Assembly (NCBI GenBank): GCA_964421085.1
Contig: CAYQVO010000016.1
Span: 4,206 to 68,205 of the forward strand
Source: CAYQVO01 sp964421085
GTDB lineage: Bacteria; Bdellovibrionota_C; UBA2361; CAYQVO01
DNA length: 64,000 nt
Reading direction: 5' to 3'
Program-made: the position numbers and the translations under genes
Shown: positions 34,006 to 44,303 of the stretch, one piece after another
Position numbering within the stretch: the first letter of the stretch is position 1
How the letters are laid out: every line of letters starts with the position of its first letter
The notes under the pieces: generated by a model
Seen by the model: the letters and a program-made list of their open reading frames with translations, nothing else
Told to the model about the DNA's origin: nothing
Databases searched by the model: none

Positions 34006-35199
34006 ATGATGAAAACCTTAATGTTTGTGGTGCTCGCGGCTCTTGTTTGCCGGCCCCTGGCGGTTGCGAAGACTCTGGACGAACTTCTCGTTGAGAAGGG
34101 AGTAATTACTAAAGCCGAAGCAGTAAGCGTCGTGACCGGCGGTGACGCCGGACCGAAAGTCTACTGGAATGAAGGAACCCGCATAGAATTTCCTGACAAG
34201 GGTTTCATGCTCCAGATAAATGCCCTAATAAAGAGCTCTTATGTCTACACAAAGGCGATGAAAGGCGACACAAGCACGTCGGATTTCAATGTCCGGAACG
34301 CAAGGCTCGTCCTGTCAGGATACGCGCTCAACCAGGAATTCAAGTATAGAGTGGAATATGACGGGGCGTTGAACAGACTACTCGACGGATACCTCACCTG
34401 GAATCCCTGCAAGGAAGGTGAAGTCAAGTTTGGACAGTTCAAGACGGCGATAAGCAGGCAGTATGCGAGCAACAGCTTCAAGCTCATGTTTCCGGATGCT
34501 TCGTTTGCCTCTGACTATTTCAACTATGGCTACCAAAAGGCCGGGAAAGTGACCGCAAAAGTATTTGACGGCGCAGTCACGGCAGGTCTTGCTCTTTCCA
34601 ACGGCAACAGCGATGGCGAAGGGCCATATGCCGCATCAGTCGACGCGAAGAACCTCCTGATCTCCGATCTTCGCTGGAACATAACAGGCAAGATGAATCC
34701 ATACGAGGAAAGCGATTTGGGATTTACTCAGGATCCTGCAGTCAACATCGGCGCTGCCTATGCGTACTCTCCTCAGAATACGGAGATCGGTGAGGTTGTC
34801 GAAAGTCTCAATGTGAACCGTGTGAATGTCGACGCAAACTTCAAATACCGGGGCCTCGGTGTGAACGCTGAATACTATGTGTCTAATGAGGATCCAAAAG
34901 TTGCCGATACGGAATCATGGACGACTCAGGGCACATACATCCAGGCGGGATATTTTCTGCTTCCGAAGAAGTTCGAGGTTGCGGGACGGTGGAGTTATGT
35001 CTCCTGTGACGAGGGCAAAGGCCTCGGTCTCTGTTCAGGCGTTGATAGCTTCAATCAGGCCACAGCTGGTGTGAACTACTACATATGGAACTATAACCTC
35101 AGGCTGCAGGCTGCCTATGACTATCTGAAGGCAGAGCCTGTCGACGAAGATGCGACAGGCCGGAGCAGATGGATGCTGCAGCTGCTGGGGATTTTGTAA
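34006..35199 (+). CDS. OprP-like phosphate-selective outer-membrane porin
   Basis: The 397-residue protein has a signal peptide (MMKTLMFVVLAALVCRPLAV, then AKT). A short helix follows (TLDELLVEKGVITKAEA), which is the usual pre-barrel segment of the OprP/OprO group. The remainder alternates amphipathic strands: FMLQINALIKSSYVYTKAM, FNVRNARLVLSGYALNQEFK, YRVEYDGALNRLLDGYLTWN, VKFGQFKTAISRQY and more. The final strand is MLQLLGIL, without the usual terminal Phe. Family members form 16-strand trimeric anion channels. A good caggagg precedes ATG-ATG at 34006/34009. A hairpin follows the gene. Confidence 0.85.
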   Translation: MMKTLMFVVLAALVCRPLAVAKTLDELLVEKGVITKAEAVSVVTGGDAGPKVYWNEGTRIEFPDKGFMLQINALIKSSYVYTKAMKGDTSTSDFNVRNARLVLSGYALNQEFKYRVEYDGALNRLLDGYLTWNPCKEGEVKFGQFKTAISRQYASNSFKLMFPDASFASDYFNYGYQKAGKVTAKVFDGAVTAGLALSNGNSDGEGPYAASVDAKNLLISDLRWNITGKMNPYEESDLGFTQDPAVNIGAAYAYSPQNTEIGEVVESLNVNRVNVDANFKYRGLGVNAEYYVSNEDPKVADTESWTTQGTYIQAGYFLLPKKFEVAGRWSYVSCDEGKGLGLCSGVDSFNQATAGVNYYIWNYNLRLQAAYDYLKAEPVDEDATGRSRWMLQLLGIL

Positions 35200-35208
35200 T
35201 CATTCCAG

Positions 35209-35240
35209 GGAGGGGCGCCGCAGGCGGAGCGGGCCCCTCC
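35209..35240 (+). terminator. Hairpin after the porin gene, probable terminator
   Basis: ggaggggc at 35209-35216 pairs with gcccctcc at 35233-35240; the 16-base interior can itself pair partly. Attcctt follows, a weak U-tract. It separates the porin from the glucan synthase gene. Confidence 0.55.
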
Positions 35241-35359
35241 ATTCCTTCAGGCTCATTGATCTCCAGCCCGAGAAAGGTCAAAATTGACCCTCTTCCCCCA
35301 TTATTCCTGTGGACAGGTGCACACCATGTGGTGAATGCTGAAGGGGGAGTTTTTGCCAT

Positions 35360-38300
35360 ATGTTTGAAGGACTTAGACGGTTAATCAGTCAGCGAAGGGA
35401 TGACGACAGCGGGGAAACCGCATCCGCGCCCCGCACACGAATTCTTACCAGAGAAGGTCTCTACGATCTCGGATCGAAGCTCGCGGCGGAACATGGAGGA
35501 CAGATTGTCCGAAGGGCGGGGAGAAGACTATATAAGAGCCTGGAGTCGAACTGCAACAAGCTGGAAGTCTCATACGGCATCCTGACTGAACTTGATCAGG
35601 AGAAGAGACCTCTGACTCCCGGCGTGGAATGGTTCCTCGACAACTACCATATCGTTGAAAAACACATCCTCGATCTTCGCAATCACTTTCCTCCCTCATA
35701 TGACAGAAGTCTCCCGAAGCTGCTGAAGGGAACTTTCAACGGCTATCCGCGGGTGTATCAGCTCGCGCTCGAGTTTCTTGAGAACACCGACTCTGTGCTT
35801 GAAGTGTCTCTTCTGAATTCGCTTCTCCGGGGCTATCAGGATGAAGGAGTCGTTCTCACAATCGGCGAGGTCTGGGCTGTTCCAATCATGCTCCGGCTTG
35901 CGCTGCTCGAGAGTCTCGAAACCCTCACGTCAACGATGATTTCCGCGATGCAGGAAAGCCACGCAGCTGACAGGCTTATAGAAGAGATAATCGGTGAAGA
36001 AGGACGTCCTGGCACGGAGATACTGCTTGCACTCGCCGCGAAAGTCGTTGCGCGTCCTGACTTTCTCCGCACAGGAGCTGCCAATCTCATCCGGCGTCTT
36101 CGTGATCAGGGCCCCCGCGCATCTCTTACGCTGCAGTGGCTCGAAGAAAGACTGCGTGAGACCGGGCGGGAGCCTGAGGAGATTCTGCGCAGTCAGCAAT
36201 ATCAGCTTGCAGCGGATCAGATTTCAATCGCTAACGTAGTGAACTCTCTGAAAGCGCTGAGCTATATCAACTGGCAGGAGTGGTTCGAGGAGACGAACAA
36301 GGTCGAGCTGGTCCTCCGGAAAGATCCCTCGGGGGTGCATGCAAAGAGTGATTTCAAGACGCGCGATCTCTGCCGTCACAAAATTGAAAAATACGCCAGG
36401 AAAACGGGCAAAGAGGAAGTCGATATCGCAGGGGCGGCAGTTGAGCTTGCGGCAGGAGCCGGCACAGGAACCAAGGCCGGAGAGGCAATTTCCCGCCTCC
36501 GCTTCGATAAAATCGATAAAAGGACTCACACCGGCTATTACCTTTTGTCAGACGGCCGGGCTGCGTTCGAAAGAGCGATTCATTTCAGGCCGGGACCCCT
36601 TCTTGCCTTTTCGCGGTTCTGCAAATCGGAAGCGTTTCTGCTTTATTCACTCAGCATCTTCGTCCTGAGTTTTCTGCTCATTCTGAAGGCGATGGTTTAC
36701 TCGGTCCAGTCCGGCGGAACTTTCGCGCTTTCCATCATGGGTTTGTGCATCTGTATCGTGCCGGCTACTGAAATTGTCGGCAACTTCGTGCAGTGGGTAG
36801 TGTGTCACCTGACAGTCCCGAGTCTGCTTGCAAAGTATGACTTCAGCGAAACTGGAATACCAAAGCAGTTCAAAACAGCGGTGGTCGTGCATGTTCTTCT
36901 GAGCGGCCGCGAGAGTCTTCAGAGAGCGCTCGACGCGCTTTACGTGCGATACCTGGCAAACAACGATCCGCAGCTTATCTTCGGCCTGCTTGCGGATTTC
37001 AAGGATTCCGAGACAGCCTCGCGTCCAAGCGATGACGAGATAAGGGAACTGTCGCGGGAATTTGTCGACAGGCTCAACAAGGACGCGGGGGCGATACGTT
37101 TTTTCGTCCTTTTCCGCAGGCGTTTGTGGAATGAAGCCGAAGGCGTTTTTATGGCCTGGGAGAGGAAGCGGGGTAAGGTTGAAGAATTCAACAGGCTCAT
37201 TCTCGGTGATAATTCGACGACATTCGAGACAGATGGGGCCCCTGTTGATCTCATCCGGCAGTGCCGTTTTGTGATCACGCTCGATGCAGATGGCCAGCTT
37301 CCGAGAGGAACGGCTCACAAGCTTGTTGGAGCGATGGCGCATCCTTTGAACCGGCCCGTTCTCGATCCTGAACGGAGAGTTGTCACGGAAGGGTTTGGGA
37401 TAATACAGCCCAGGGTCGGGGTCTCTCTCTCCAGTGCGCATCAGTCTCTGTTCTCCATGACTTTCTCCGGGCATTCAGGACTGGATCCTTATACACAGTC
37501 AGTCTCTGATGTTTATCAGGATCTGTTTGGAGAGGCGTCGTACATCGGAAAGGGCATCTATGATGTCAAGGCTTTCGCAGAGGCCACTGATGGACGGGTG
37601 CCGGAGAATGCGCTTCTCAGCCACGATCTTTTCGAGGGCGGTTTCGCCCGGTGCGCCCTTGCGACCGACATCGAGCTTTTCGACGATTTCCCCTCGAAAT
37701 ACCATGTTCACGCAAAACGTCAGCACCGGTGGATCCGGGGCGACTGGCAGCTTCTGCGCTGGATATTCAACTGGGTGCCGGATTCGAACTGGAAATGGCA
37801 CCGGAACCCTCTTTCAGGTCTCGCGCGGTGGAAACTTCTCGATAATCTGAGGCGAAGCCTTGTTGCGCCGTCGATCCTTGCTCTTCTTGTGGCAAGCTGG
37901 ACCATTCTTCCTGGTTCACCCCTGTTCTGGACCCTTCTCGCTATGCTCGTAGTGGCATTTCCGGTTTACGCCAATCTTGCCCAGGCTCTGATAATTCCGC
38001 CGCTCGGACTCTCGATTCAGAGTCATGTCACAGGTGTCGGACGCGACATGTACCGGATGTCGAAGCAGGCAGTGCTTACGCTCGCCTTTCTGCCACATCA
38101 GGCGCTGCTTTCAGTTCATGCGATTATCCTCACGCTTTACCGGAGTTTTTTAAGCCGCAGGCATCTGCTCGAGTGGGAGACGCACCTTCACTCCGAGCGC
38201 CGTCTGAAGTCCAATCTCGCGTCTTTCCTTGTGGAAATGGCCGAAGCTCTCATTCTTACCACGGCTGTGTTTCTCGCCGTGGTGATCCTCAGGGTGGAGA

Positions 38301-41300
38301 GTCTCATATATGCGGCGCCATTTCTTCTCATGTGGGTGTCATCTCCCTTCATCGCGGCGGGACTCAGCAGGCCGCTTAAATCAGTGCTGCAGGAACTCGA
38401 AGAGCCGCAGCGCCAATACCTCAGGCAGGTGGGATATGACACATGGAAGTTTTTCCGGGAGAATCTCAATGAAGAGAACAATTTCCTCATTCCCGATAAT
38501 GTTCAGCTTGTTCCGAACTACGTAATCGCAAGGCGGACATCTCCCACAAACATCAGTCTCTCGATGCTCGGGATCTGTTCCGCATACGATCTTGGATTCC
38601 TTCCTTCGGTGTCCGCGCTTGGACTGATGGAGAAAGTTATTCGATCTCTGCAGAAGCTCGAGAAATTCAAAGGCCAGTTTTTGAACTGGTATGGGACCGA
38701 TGATTTGAGGTCCCTGTATCCGCGCTATATATCGATGGTCGACAGTGGAAATCTGCTCGGGCACTTCGTGGCGCTGCTTGGCGCCCTTGGCGACTTTGAA
38801 CGAGGGCCGTTTGTTTCCGGCAGGCATCTTCAGCACATTTCCATCCTTCTGAAAAACCTTCGCGTTCCCGAGAGAGAGGGCGAGATGTTCAGCCGGCTGG
38901 CTGAAATGGGCGACACGCTGATGGAAAGCCGTCCGACGAATCAGAAGATAGCGAGAGTCCTTTCCGTAATCTCCAGGGGGCTTCCTAACGTGACAGGAAC
39001 TTTCGATCACCTCCCCAACAAAAGGAATTTCCTTGCGGATCTATCCTATTTTGCGCCTCTTCATGATCTCTTCGCGTGGGTTGAGGTTTATGAAGCGCTC
39101 AAAGCGGACTGCCACATCGAAACAAAGGCCCTTGTTACCGAAGGCCAGGCCGGACTCTGGGCTGAAATAGACGGAACACTTGCGAAAGAACTTCTTTCGC
39201 CGCAGGTCCTGCGGAATCTCCTCCCGAAGATCCGCGATCTCGTGGAAAGACTCAGTACTGAAGATACTTTCCGCCACACGGCGGCGTTCCTGGCCAGATG
39301 CGAAGAACTCTCCTTCCATGCGGGCAAGGCGGAAGAGGCGCTTCTTGCGTTCGACGACTCAAGCCGTTTCGCGGCTGCTTCACTCGAGGAACTTATCCAG
39401 GGGATGGATTTCAGGTTTCTTTTCGACGAGGGCAAGAATCTCTTTGTTATCGGGTATAACGTCGATTCGGCGCGCAGAGACAACAGTTTCTACGATCTGC
39501 TGGCGTCCGAAGCCCGGCTTGGAAGCTTTATGGCTATCGCTCTGAATCAGGTTCCGCAGCAGCACTGGTTTGCGCTTGGAAGAGGTCTGTCAGAGAGCGC
39601 AGGAGGCAAGGCCCTCCTTTCATGGAGCGGCACGATGTTCGAATACATTATGCCTCTTCTTGTCATGAAAGATTTCCCGGGGACGCTTCTCTCTGAGACA
39701 TACAAATCCGTCGTGCGGGCGCAGCAGGTGTACGCCAGACGGTACTCGGTCCCGTGGGGTATTTCTGAATCAGGTTACAGCGGCGTGGATTTCGAAAAGA
39801 CGTATCAGTACCACGCTTTCGGCGTGCCGGGCCTCGGTCTCAAACGCGGGCTCGATGATAATCTCGTCATTTCGCCGTATTCAACATTCCTTGCGCTTAT
39901 GATTGCGCCTCAGGAAGGGGTGAAGAATCTCCATACTCTTGAGTCCGAGGGCGCCCGCGGTCCGCTTGGGTTTTTCGAGGCGGTTGACTACACGGGGTCG
40001 CGCCTTGTGGAGCATGAAGACAGGCATATCGTCCGTTCCTTCCTTGCTCACCATCAGGGCATGAGCCTTATCGCTCTCAACAACGTGCTTAACAACGGAA
40101 TCTTCCAGGAGAGATTTCATCGCGACCCGCGCGTGCGCTCATGCGAGCTTCTTCTGCACGAGAGATTCCCCGAGAGGCTTCCGACTTTGACCACGGAGGA
40201 GAGCCTTGTCACACAGCCTGAGCTGAGAGAAGAGGCTGTCGAAGAGAGCATCACCTACATACTCAGTACGCCGCATACGAGTCAGCCCCGGACGCATCTC
40301 GTTTCGAACGGCCAGTACACGGTCATGGTCGATCATATCGGAAGCGGATTCAGCATTTTTGACCGCGAAACGCATCTCACGAGATGGAGAGAAGATCCTC
40401 TTTACGACAGCATGGGAACCTACTTCTTTGTCCGCGATCTCGAGACTCTCGAAGTGTGGTCCACGACGTTCCAGCCGACAAAGAAGGAGCCGGAAAGCTA
40501 CGAGGCGATTTTTACCCCTGATAAAGCCGAATACAAACGGAAAGACAACGGAATCTTTATCCATACGGAAATAACTGTGTCGCCTGAGGATAACGTGGAA
40601 GTACGGCGCACTACTGTCGCCAATCTTTCAAAGAAACGGAGAACGATTGAGCTTACGAGTTACGGTGAAGTAGCTCTCGCACCGAGGCGTTCCGATGCTG
40701 TTCATCCGGCGTTTTCCAAGATGTTCATTGAATCGAAATGGCATCCTGAAATAGACGCCCTGTCGTTTTCCCGGCGCCCGAGATCAGCAGGAGAAGAGAC
40801 TCTTCATTTTGTGCACAGCGTAGGCAGCCGGGTCGTCTGGAGCAAGCTGCAGTATGAAAGTTCGCGGGTTAACTTCCTGGGGAGGGGTAATACGCTTCAT
40901 CATCCCGCTGCGTTTGAATCGACGAAGCCCCTGTCGGGAACGACCGGGTACGTTCTTGATCCGATTTTCTCCATACGCACTCAGCTCGAGCTCGCGCCGG
41001 GCGAGTCTGAAACAGTGACGTTCTATTCAGCTGTGGCGCAACAGAAGGAAGAGGTGATCGGGCTGGTGCAGAAGTACAAAGATGCGCACCAGGTCGCACG
41101 TGCGTTCGAAATGGCGTGGAGCCAGAGCAGTGTCGAGCTGCGAAATGAACGAATGTCAGCAGGTCAGGCGCAGGCCTATCAGCGCCTTGCAAATGCGCTG
41201 CTCTTCAATCTGCCCAGAGTCCGGGGCAGGGTCGAAGTCATCAGGAGGAATAAGCTTACGCAGGATGGATTGTGGCGATTCGGGATTTCGGGCGATCTTC

Positions 41301-44161
41301 CCATTGCGCTGGTCTTCCTGAGCGAACCTGGCGAGCTCAGGATCGTGAGGGATCTTCTCACTGCGCACTATTACCTCAGAACACGCGGCTTCCAGTTCGA
41401 TCTTGTGATTGTGAATGAGTATCCGGGGGGATACATGCAGAATCTGCAGGAGGAACTCGAACAGATTGTAAAGGCGAGTCTTTCTGCGCAGCTGATCGAC
41501 AAGAATGGCGGAGTGTTCATACGCACATCGCAGCAGATGTCCCGTGAGGAAAGGGATCTTCTTGAATCTGTGGCCCGCGTGGTGCTTCACGGCGGGAAGG
41601 GATCTCTCTCAGCGCAGCTCAAGCTCGATGACTCTCCGGAGGAATGGGTTCCTTTTGAAAGAAGAGTCATCCTTCCGCAGCAGAAACCGCTTCAGACAGT
41701 GCCGCCGGAAAATATGTCTTTCTATAACGGGATTGGAGGATTCACGGACGGCGGCAAGATTTACAACATTCAGATACGGAAGAACAAGCTGCCTCCTGCG
41801 CCGTGGTCCAATATCATCGCGAATCCATCGTTCGGTACGCTGGTGACAGAGACGGGGGCAGGCTATACGTGGGCCGACAACAGCCGTGAAAACAGGCTGA
41901 CTCCCTGGAGCAACGATCCTGTCTGCGATCCGCCTTACGAGGTCATTTTCCTCAGAGACGTGAAGAATGGAGGTTACTGGTGTCCGACACCTGGACCAGT
42001 GAGAAACGAAGCTGATTATTCAGTAGAGCACGGCTTTGGATTCACAAGGTTCAGAACGGAAATCGACGGAATTCAGAACGAGCTTCTGATAACTATTTCT
42101 CCCGAGGAGCAGGTGAAGTGGTGGCAGCTCAAGCTCACGAACACTTCGGGCCGCGAGCGTAATTTCGAGGCCTACCTCTATGTCGAATGGGTGCTGGGAG
42201 TACTCCGCGAAGACAGTTACAGGTTCCACGTGACCGCGTTTGACGAGCCTTCCGAGACGCTCTACGTGACAAACAGCTACAATAATGAGTTCGGAGGCAG
42301 AGTCGCATTCATCGGATCGGATCATCACATCTCGTCGTATACGGGGAGACGATCCGAATTTGTCGGCAGATTCCGGGATCTGACCTGCCCGGCGTTTCTC
42401 GAAAAGGCTGTCCCACAGGCTCTTCTGAGAGGAATCGGAAAGCATGAACCGCTCCTGACGAAGAGAGTCGGAGCTGCGCATGATTCAAGCGGGATCATAC
42501 AGGTTCCGGTGACTCTGGCTCCGGGAAAGTCGGAAACTGTGCGCTTCTTCCTCGGTGTCGCGCCATCGCAGGATGCGTTTCGATCGGCAGCGGGTAACTG
42601 CTGCGCGCCGGGGGCGTTTGAAAGAGCATTCGATGGTATTCAGGAGTTCTACAGGAACAGATGCGGGAGTATTCAGGTGTCGACACCCGATCCCTCGTTC
42701 GACCTGCTTCTCAATGGATGGCTCCAGTATCAGAATGTTTCATGCCGGATTTTCGGCCGTACCGCCTTCTATCAGAGCGGAGGCGCGTTTGGTTTCAGGG
42801 ATCAGCTGCAGGATTCAATGGCTCTCCTTGATACCGATCCTGACATGACAAGAAAAGCTGTCATGCTGCACGCGTCACGGCAGTTTGTCGAGGGCGATGT
42901 GCAGCACTGGTGGCACCCTCCTACAGGAAGAGGCGTGAGGACCCGTATGAGCGACGATTTCCTCTGGCTTCCGTTTGCGGTCACGCAGTACATCCGCGCT
43001 ACGGGCTACAGAGGAATCCTTGATGAAGAAATATCATACCTCGGGGGCCAGCATCTCCAGGAATACGAACATGAGGCGTACATTGTGCCGTATGAAAGCG
43101 ATCAGCGCGGGTCGATATACGAACACTGCGTGAAAGCGATAGATCGCGCGCTTAAATTCGGCGAGCACGGCCTGCCCCTTATGGGCAGTGGTGACTGGAA
43201 CGACGGCATGAACGAAGTGGGAGCCGCGGGCCGCGGTGAAAGCGTCTGGCTCGGATGGTTCCTGCTCACGATTCTCAGGGAATTCACGATTATCAGCGAA
43301 GAAGTCGGCGACATCGAACGGCACAAGAAGTACTCCGAGACGATATTCTTCCTTCAGAATGCAATGGAGAAAGACGGCTGGGACGGCTCATGGTACAGGC
43401 GCGCATTCTTCGATAATGGCACGCCTCTCGGCAGCGCTGAAAATGAAGAGTGCAGAATCGATTCGCTCACACAGAGCTGGGCGGTCATATCGGGCATGGG
43501 AAATCCGCAGCGGGCTGAAAAAGCGATGAACGAGGTGTACGAGCAGCTCGTCGATGAAGAGCATGGGCTTATCCGTCTGCTGACTCCGCCTTTCGACAAA
43601 GGAGGTCTGAAACCCGGCTACATCAAAGGGTACCTTCCGGGGATCCGTGAGAACGGGGCGCAGTATACTCATGCCGCGGCGTGGGTGGTCATGGCGACGG
43701 CGATACTCGGGAAGGGTGAAAAAGCAGTGTCTCTTTTCAATATGATTAACCCCATTAATCATACAAGCACGCCTGAGGGATTGAATCAGTACAAGGGTGA
43801 ACCATACGCGATGGCGGGCGATGTTTACTCCGTGTTCCCCTATGCCGGAAGAGCGGGGTGGACATGGTATACAGGGTCTGCAGGATGGATGTATCAGGTG
43901 GGCCTTGATCACATACTTGGTCTCAAGGTACTGCCTGGATGCTTTACTGTCGATCCATGCGTTGCTCCTTCATGGAAGAATTTCCGCATTGAACTCCAGC
44001 GCGGAAATGTCACATACAGAATCAAGGTTGAAAATCCTGACGGCGTGGAACGCGGCGTGAAAGAGGTCCGGCTCGATGACCAGGTGATGGATGATAAGAA
44101 TGTCCCGTTGATTGACAGCGCGCTCCCGGTCACGAGGGAAGTGAAGGTGGTGATGGGGTGA
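35360..44161 (+). CDS. Cyclic beta-1,2-glucan synthase (NdvB/ChvB/Cgs type), 2,933 residues
   Basis: This giant inner-membrane enzyme makes cyclic beta-1,2-glucan from UDP-glucose. Order: N-terminal region; helices near 425-490; the GT84 transferase domain with VVVHVLLSGRESLQRALDAL near 513, ITLDADGQLPRG with its DxD near 640, and QHRWIRGDWQLLRW near 787; further helices about 830-1000. Then the glycoamylase-like domain (GYNVDSARRDNSFYDLLASE near 1363; HHQGMSLIALNNVL near 1560). Finally the GH94-type phosphorylase/cyclisation part (GDWNDGMNEVG near 2612; GWTWYTGSAGWMYQVGLDHI near 2833). Length matches Brucella Cgs (about 2,870). The glucan normally works in the periplasm in osmotic adaptation and host contact. 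A gggggag precedes the ATG. No exporter (NdvA) gene is adjacent. Confidence 0.93.
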   Translation: MFEGLRRLISQRRDDDSGETASAPRTRILTREGLYDLGSKLAAEHGGQIVRRAGRRLYKSLESNCNKLEVSYGILTELDQEKRPLTPGVEWFLDNYHIVEKHILDLRNHFPPSYDRSLPKLLKGTFNGYPRVYQLALEFLENTDSVLEVSLLNSLLRGYQDEGVVLTIGEVWAVPIMLRLALLESLETLTSTMISAMQESHAADRLIEEIIGEEGRPGTEILLALAAKVVARPDFLRTGAANLIRRLRDQGPRASLTLQWLEERLRETGREPEEILRSQQYQLAADQISIANVVNSLKALSYINWQEWFEETNKVELVLRKDPSGVHAKSDFKTRDLCRHKIEKYARKTGKEEVDIAGAAVELAAGAGTGTKAGEAISRLRFDKIDKRTHTGYYLLSDGRAAFERAIHFRPGPLLAFSRFCKSEAFLLYSLSIFVLSFLLILKAMVYSVQSGGTFALSIMGLCICIVPATEIVGNFVQWVVCHLTVPSLLAKYDFSETGIPKQFKTAVVVHVLLSGRESLQRALDALYVRYLANNDPQLIFGLLADFKDSETASRPSDDEIRELSREFVDRLNKDAGAIRFFVLFRRRLWNEAEGVFMAWERKRGKVEEFNRLILGDNSTTFETDGAPVDLIRQCRFVITLDADGQLPRGTAHKLVGAMAHPLNRPVLDPERRVVTEGFGIIQPRVGVSLSSAHQSLFSMTFSGHSGLDPYTQSVSDVYQDLFGEASYIGKGIYDVKAFAEATDGRVPENALLSHDLFEGGFARCALATDIELFDDFPSKYHVHAKRQHRWIRGDWQLLRWIFNWVPDSNWKWHRNPLSGLARWKLLDNLRRSLVAPSILALLVASWTILPGSPLFWTLLAMLVVAFPVYANLAQALIIPPLGLSIQSHVTGVGRDMYRMSKQAVLTLAFLPHQALLSVHAIILTLYRSFLSRRHLLEWETHLHSERRLKSNLASFLVEMAEALILTTAVFLAVVILRVESLIYAAPFLLMWVSSPFIAAGLSRPLKSVLQELEEPQRQYLRQVGYDTWKFFRENLNEENNFLIPDNVQLVPNYVIARRTSPTNISLSMLGICSAYDLGFLPSVSALGLMEKVIRSLQKLEKFKGQFLNWYGTDDLRSLYPRYISMVDSGNLLGHFVALLGALGDFERGPFVSGRHLQHISILLKNLRVPEREGEMFSRLAEMGDTLMESRPTNQKIARVLSVISRGLPNVTGTFDHLPNKRNFLADLSYFAPLHDLFAWVEVYEALKADCHIETKALVTEGQAGLWAEIDGTLAKELLSPQVLRNLLPKIRDLVERLSTEDTFRHTAAFLARCEELSFHAGKAEEALLAFDDSSRFAAASLEELIQGMDFRFLFDEGKNLFVIGYNVDSARRDNSFYDLLASEARLGSFMAIALNQVPQQHWFALGRGLSESAGGKALLSWSGTMFEYIMPLLVMKDFPGTLLSETYKSVVRAQQVYARRYSVPWGISESGYSGVDFEKTYQYHAFGVPGLGLKRGLDDNLVISPYSTFLALMIAPQEGVKNLHTLESEGARGPLGFFEAVDYTGSRLVEHEDRHIVRSFLAHHQGMSLIALNNVLNNGIFQERFHRDPRVRSCELLLHERFPERLPTLTTEESLVTQPELREEAVEESITYILSTPHTSQPRTHLVSNGQYTVMVDHIGSGFSIFDRETHLTRWREDPLYDSMGTYFFVRDLETLEVWSTTFQPTKKEPESYEAIFTPDKAEYKRKDNGIFIHTEITVSPEDNVEVRRTTVANLSKKRRTIELTSYGEVALAPRRSDAVHPAFSKMFIESKWHPEIDALSFSRRPRSAGEETLHFVHSVGSRVVWSKLQYESSRVNFLGRGNTLHHPAAFESTKPLSGTTGYVLDPIFSIRTQLELAPGESETVTFYSAVAQQKEEVIGLVQKYKDAHQVARAFEMAWSQSSVELRNERMSAGQAQAYQRLANALLFNLPRVRGRVEVIRRNKLTQDGLWRFGISGDLPIALVFLSEPGELRIVRDLLTAHYYLRTRGFQFDLVIVNEYPGGYMQNLQEELEQIVKASLSAQLIDKNGGVFIRTSQQMSREERDLLESVARVVLHGGKGSLSAQLKLDDSPEEWVPFERRVILPQQKPLQTVPPENMSFYNGIGGFTDGGKIYNIQIRKNKLPPAPWSNIIANPSFGTLVTETGAGYTWADNSRENRLTPWSNDPVCDPPYEVIFLRDVKNGGYWCPTPGPVRNEADYSVEHGFGFTRFRTEIDGIQNELLITISPEEQVKWWQLKLTNTSGRERNFEAYLYVEWVLGVLREDSYRFHVTAFDEPSETLYVTNSYNNEFGGRVAFIGSDHHISSYTGRRSEFVGRFRDLTCPAFLEKAVPQALLRGIGKHEPLLTKRVGAAHDSSGIIQVPVTLAPGKSETVRFFLGVAPSQDAFRSAAGNCCAPGAFERAFDGIQEFYRNRCGSIQVSTPDPSFDLLLNGWLQYQNVSCRIFGRTAFYQSGGAFGFRDQLQDSMALLDTDPDMTRKAVMLHASRQFVEGDVQHWWHPPTGRGVRTRMSDDFLWLPFAVTQYIRATGYRGILDEEISYLGGQHLQEYEHEAYIVPYESDQRGSIYEHCVKAIDRALKFGEHGLPLMGSGDWNDGMNEVGAAGRGESVWLGWFLLTILREFTIISEEVGDIERHKKYSETIFFLQNAMEKDGWDGSWYRRAFFDNGTPLGSAENEECRIDSLTQSWAVISGMGNPQRAEKAMNEVYEQLVDEEHGLIRLLTPPFDKGGLKPGYIKGYLPGIRENGAQYTHAAAWVVMATAILGKGEKAVSLFNMINPINHTSTPEGLNQYKGEPYAMAGDVYSVFPYAGRAGWTWYTGSAGWMYQVGLDHILGLKVLPGCFTVDPCVAPSWKNFRIELQRGNVTYRIKVENPDGVERGVKEVRLDDQVMDDKNVPLIDSALPVTREVKVVMG

Positions 44162-44303
44162 GGCATGGAAACAGAGAGATTGTCAGGGGCTTTGTTCGGA
44201 GCTGTTGTGTGAATTCAAGGCAGAAGAGCGCCCTTGCGTCAAACCTGCATGGCGCCGCCGAGTGAAGCCCGTGGCAATCGCAAAGCACCTCTATCGCGCA
44301 TAC

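Noticed and set aside
36647..37474. A 275-residue minus-strand frame within the glucan synthase gene
   Set aside because: Antisense to the GT84 domain with conserved motifs; no ribosome site and no domain.
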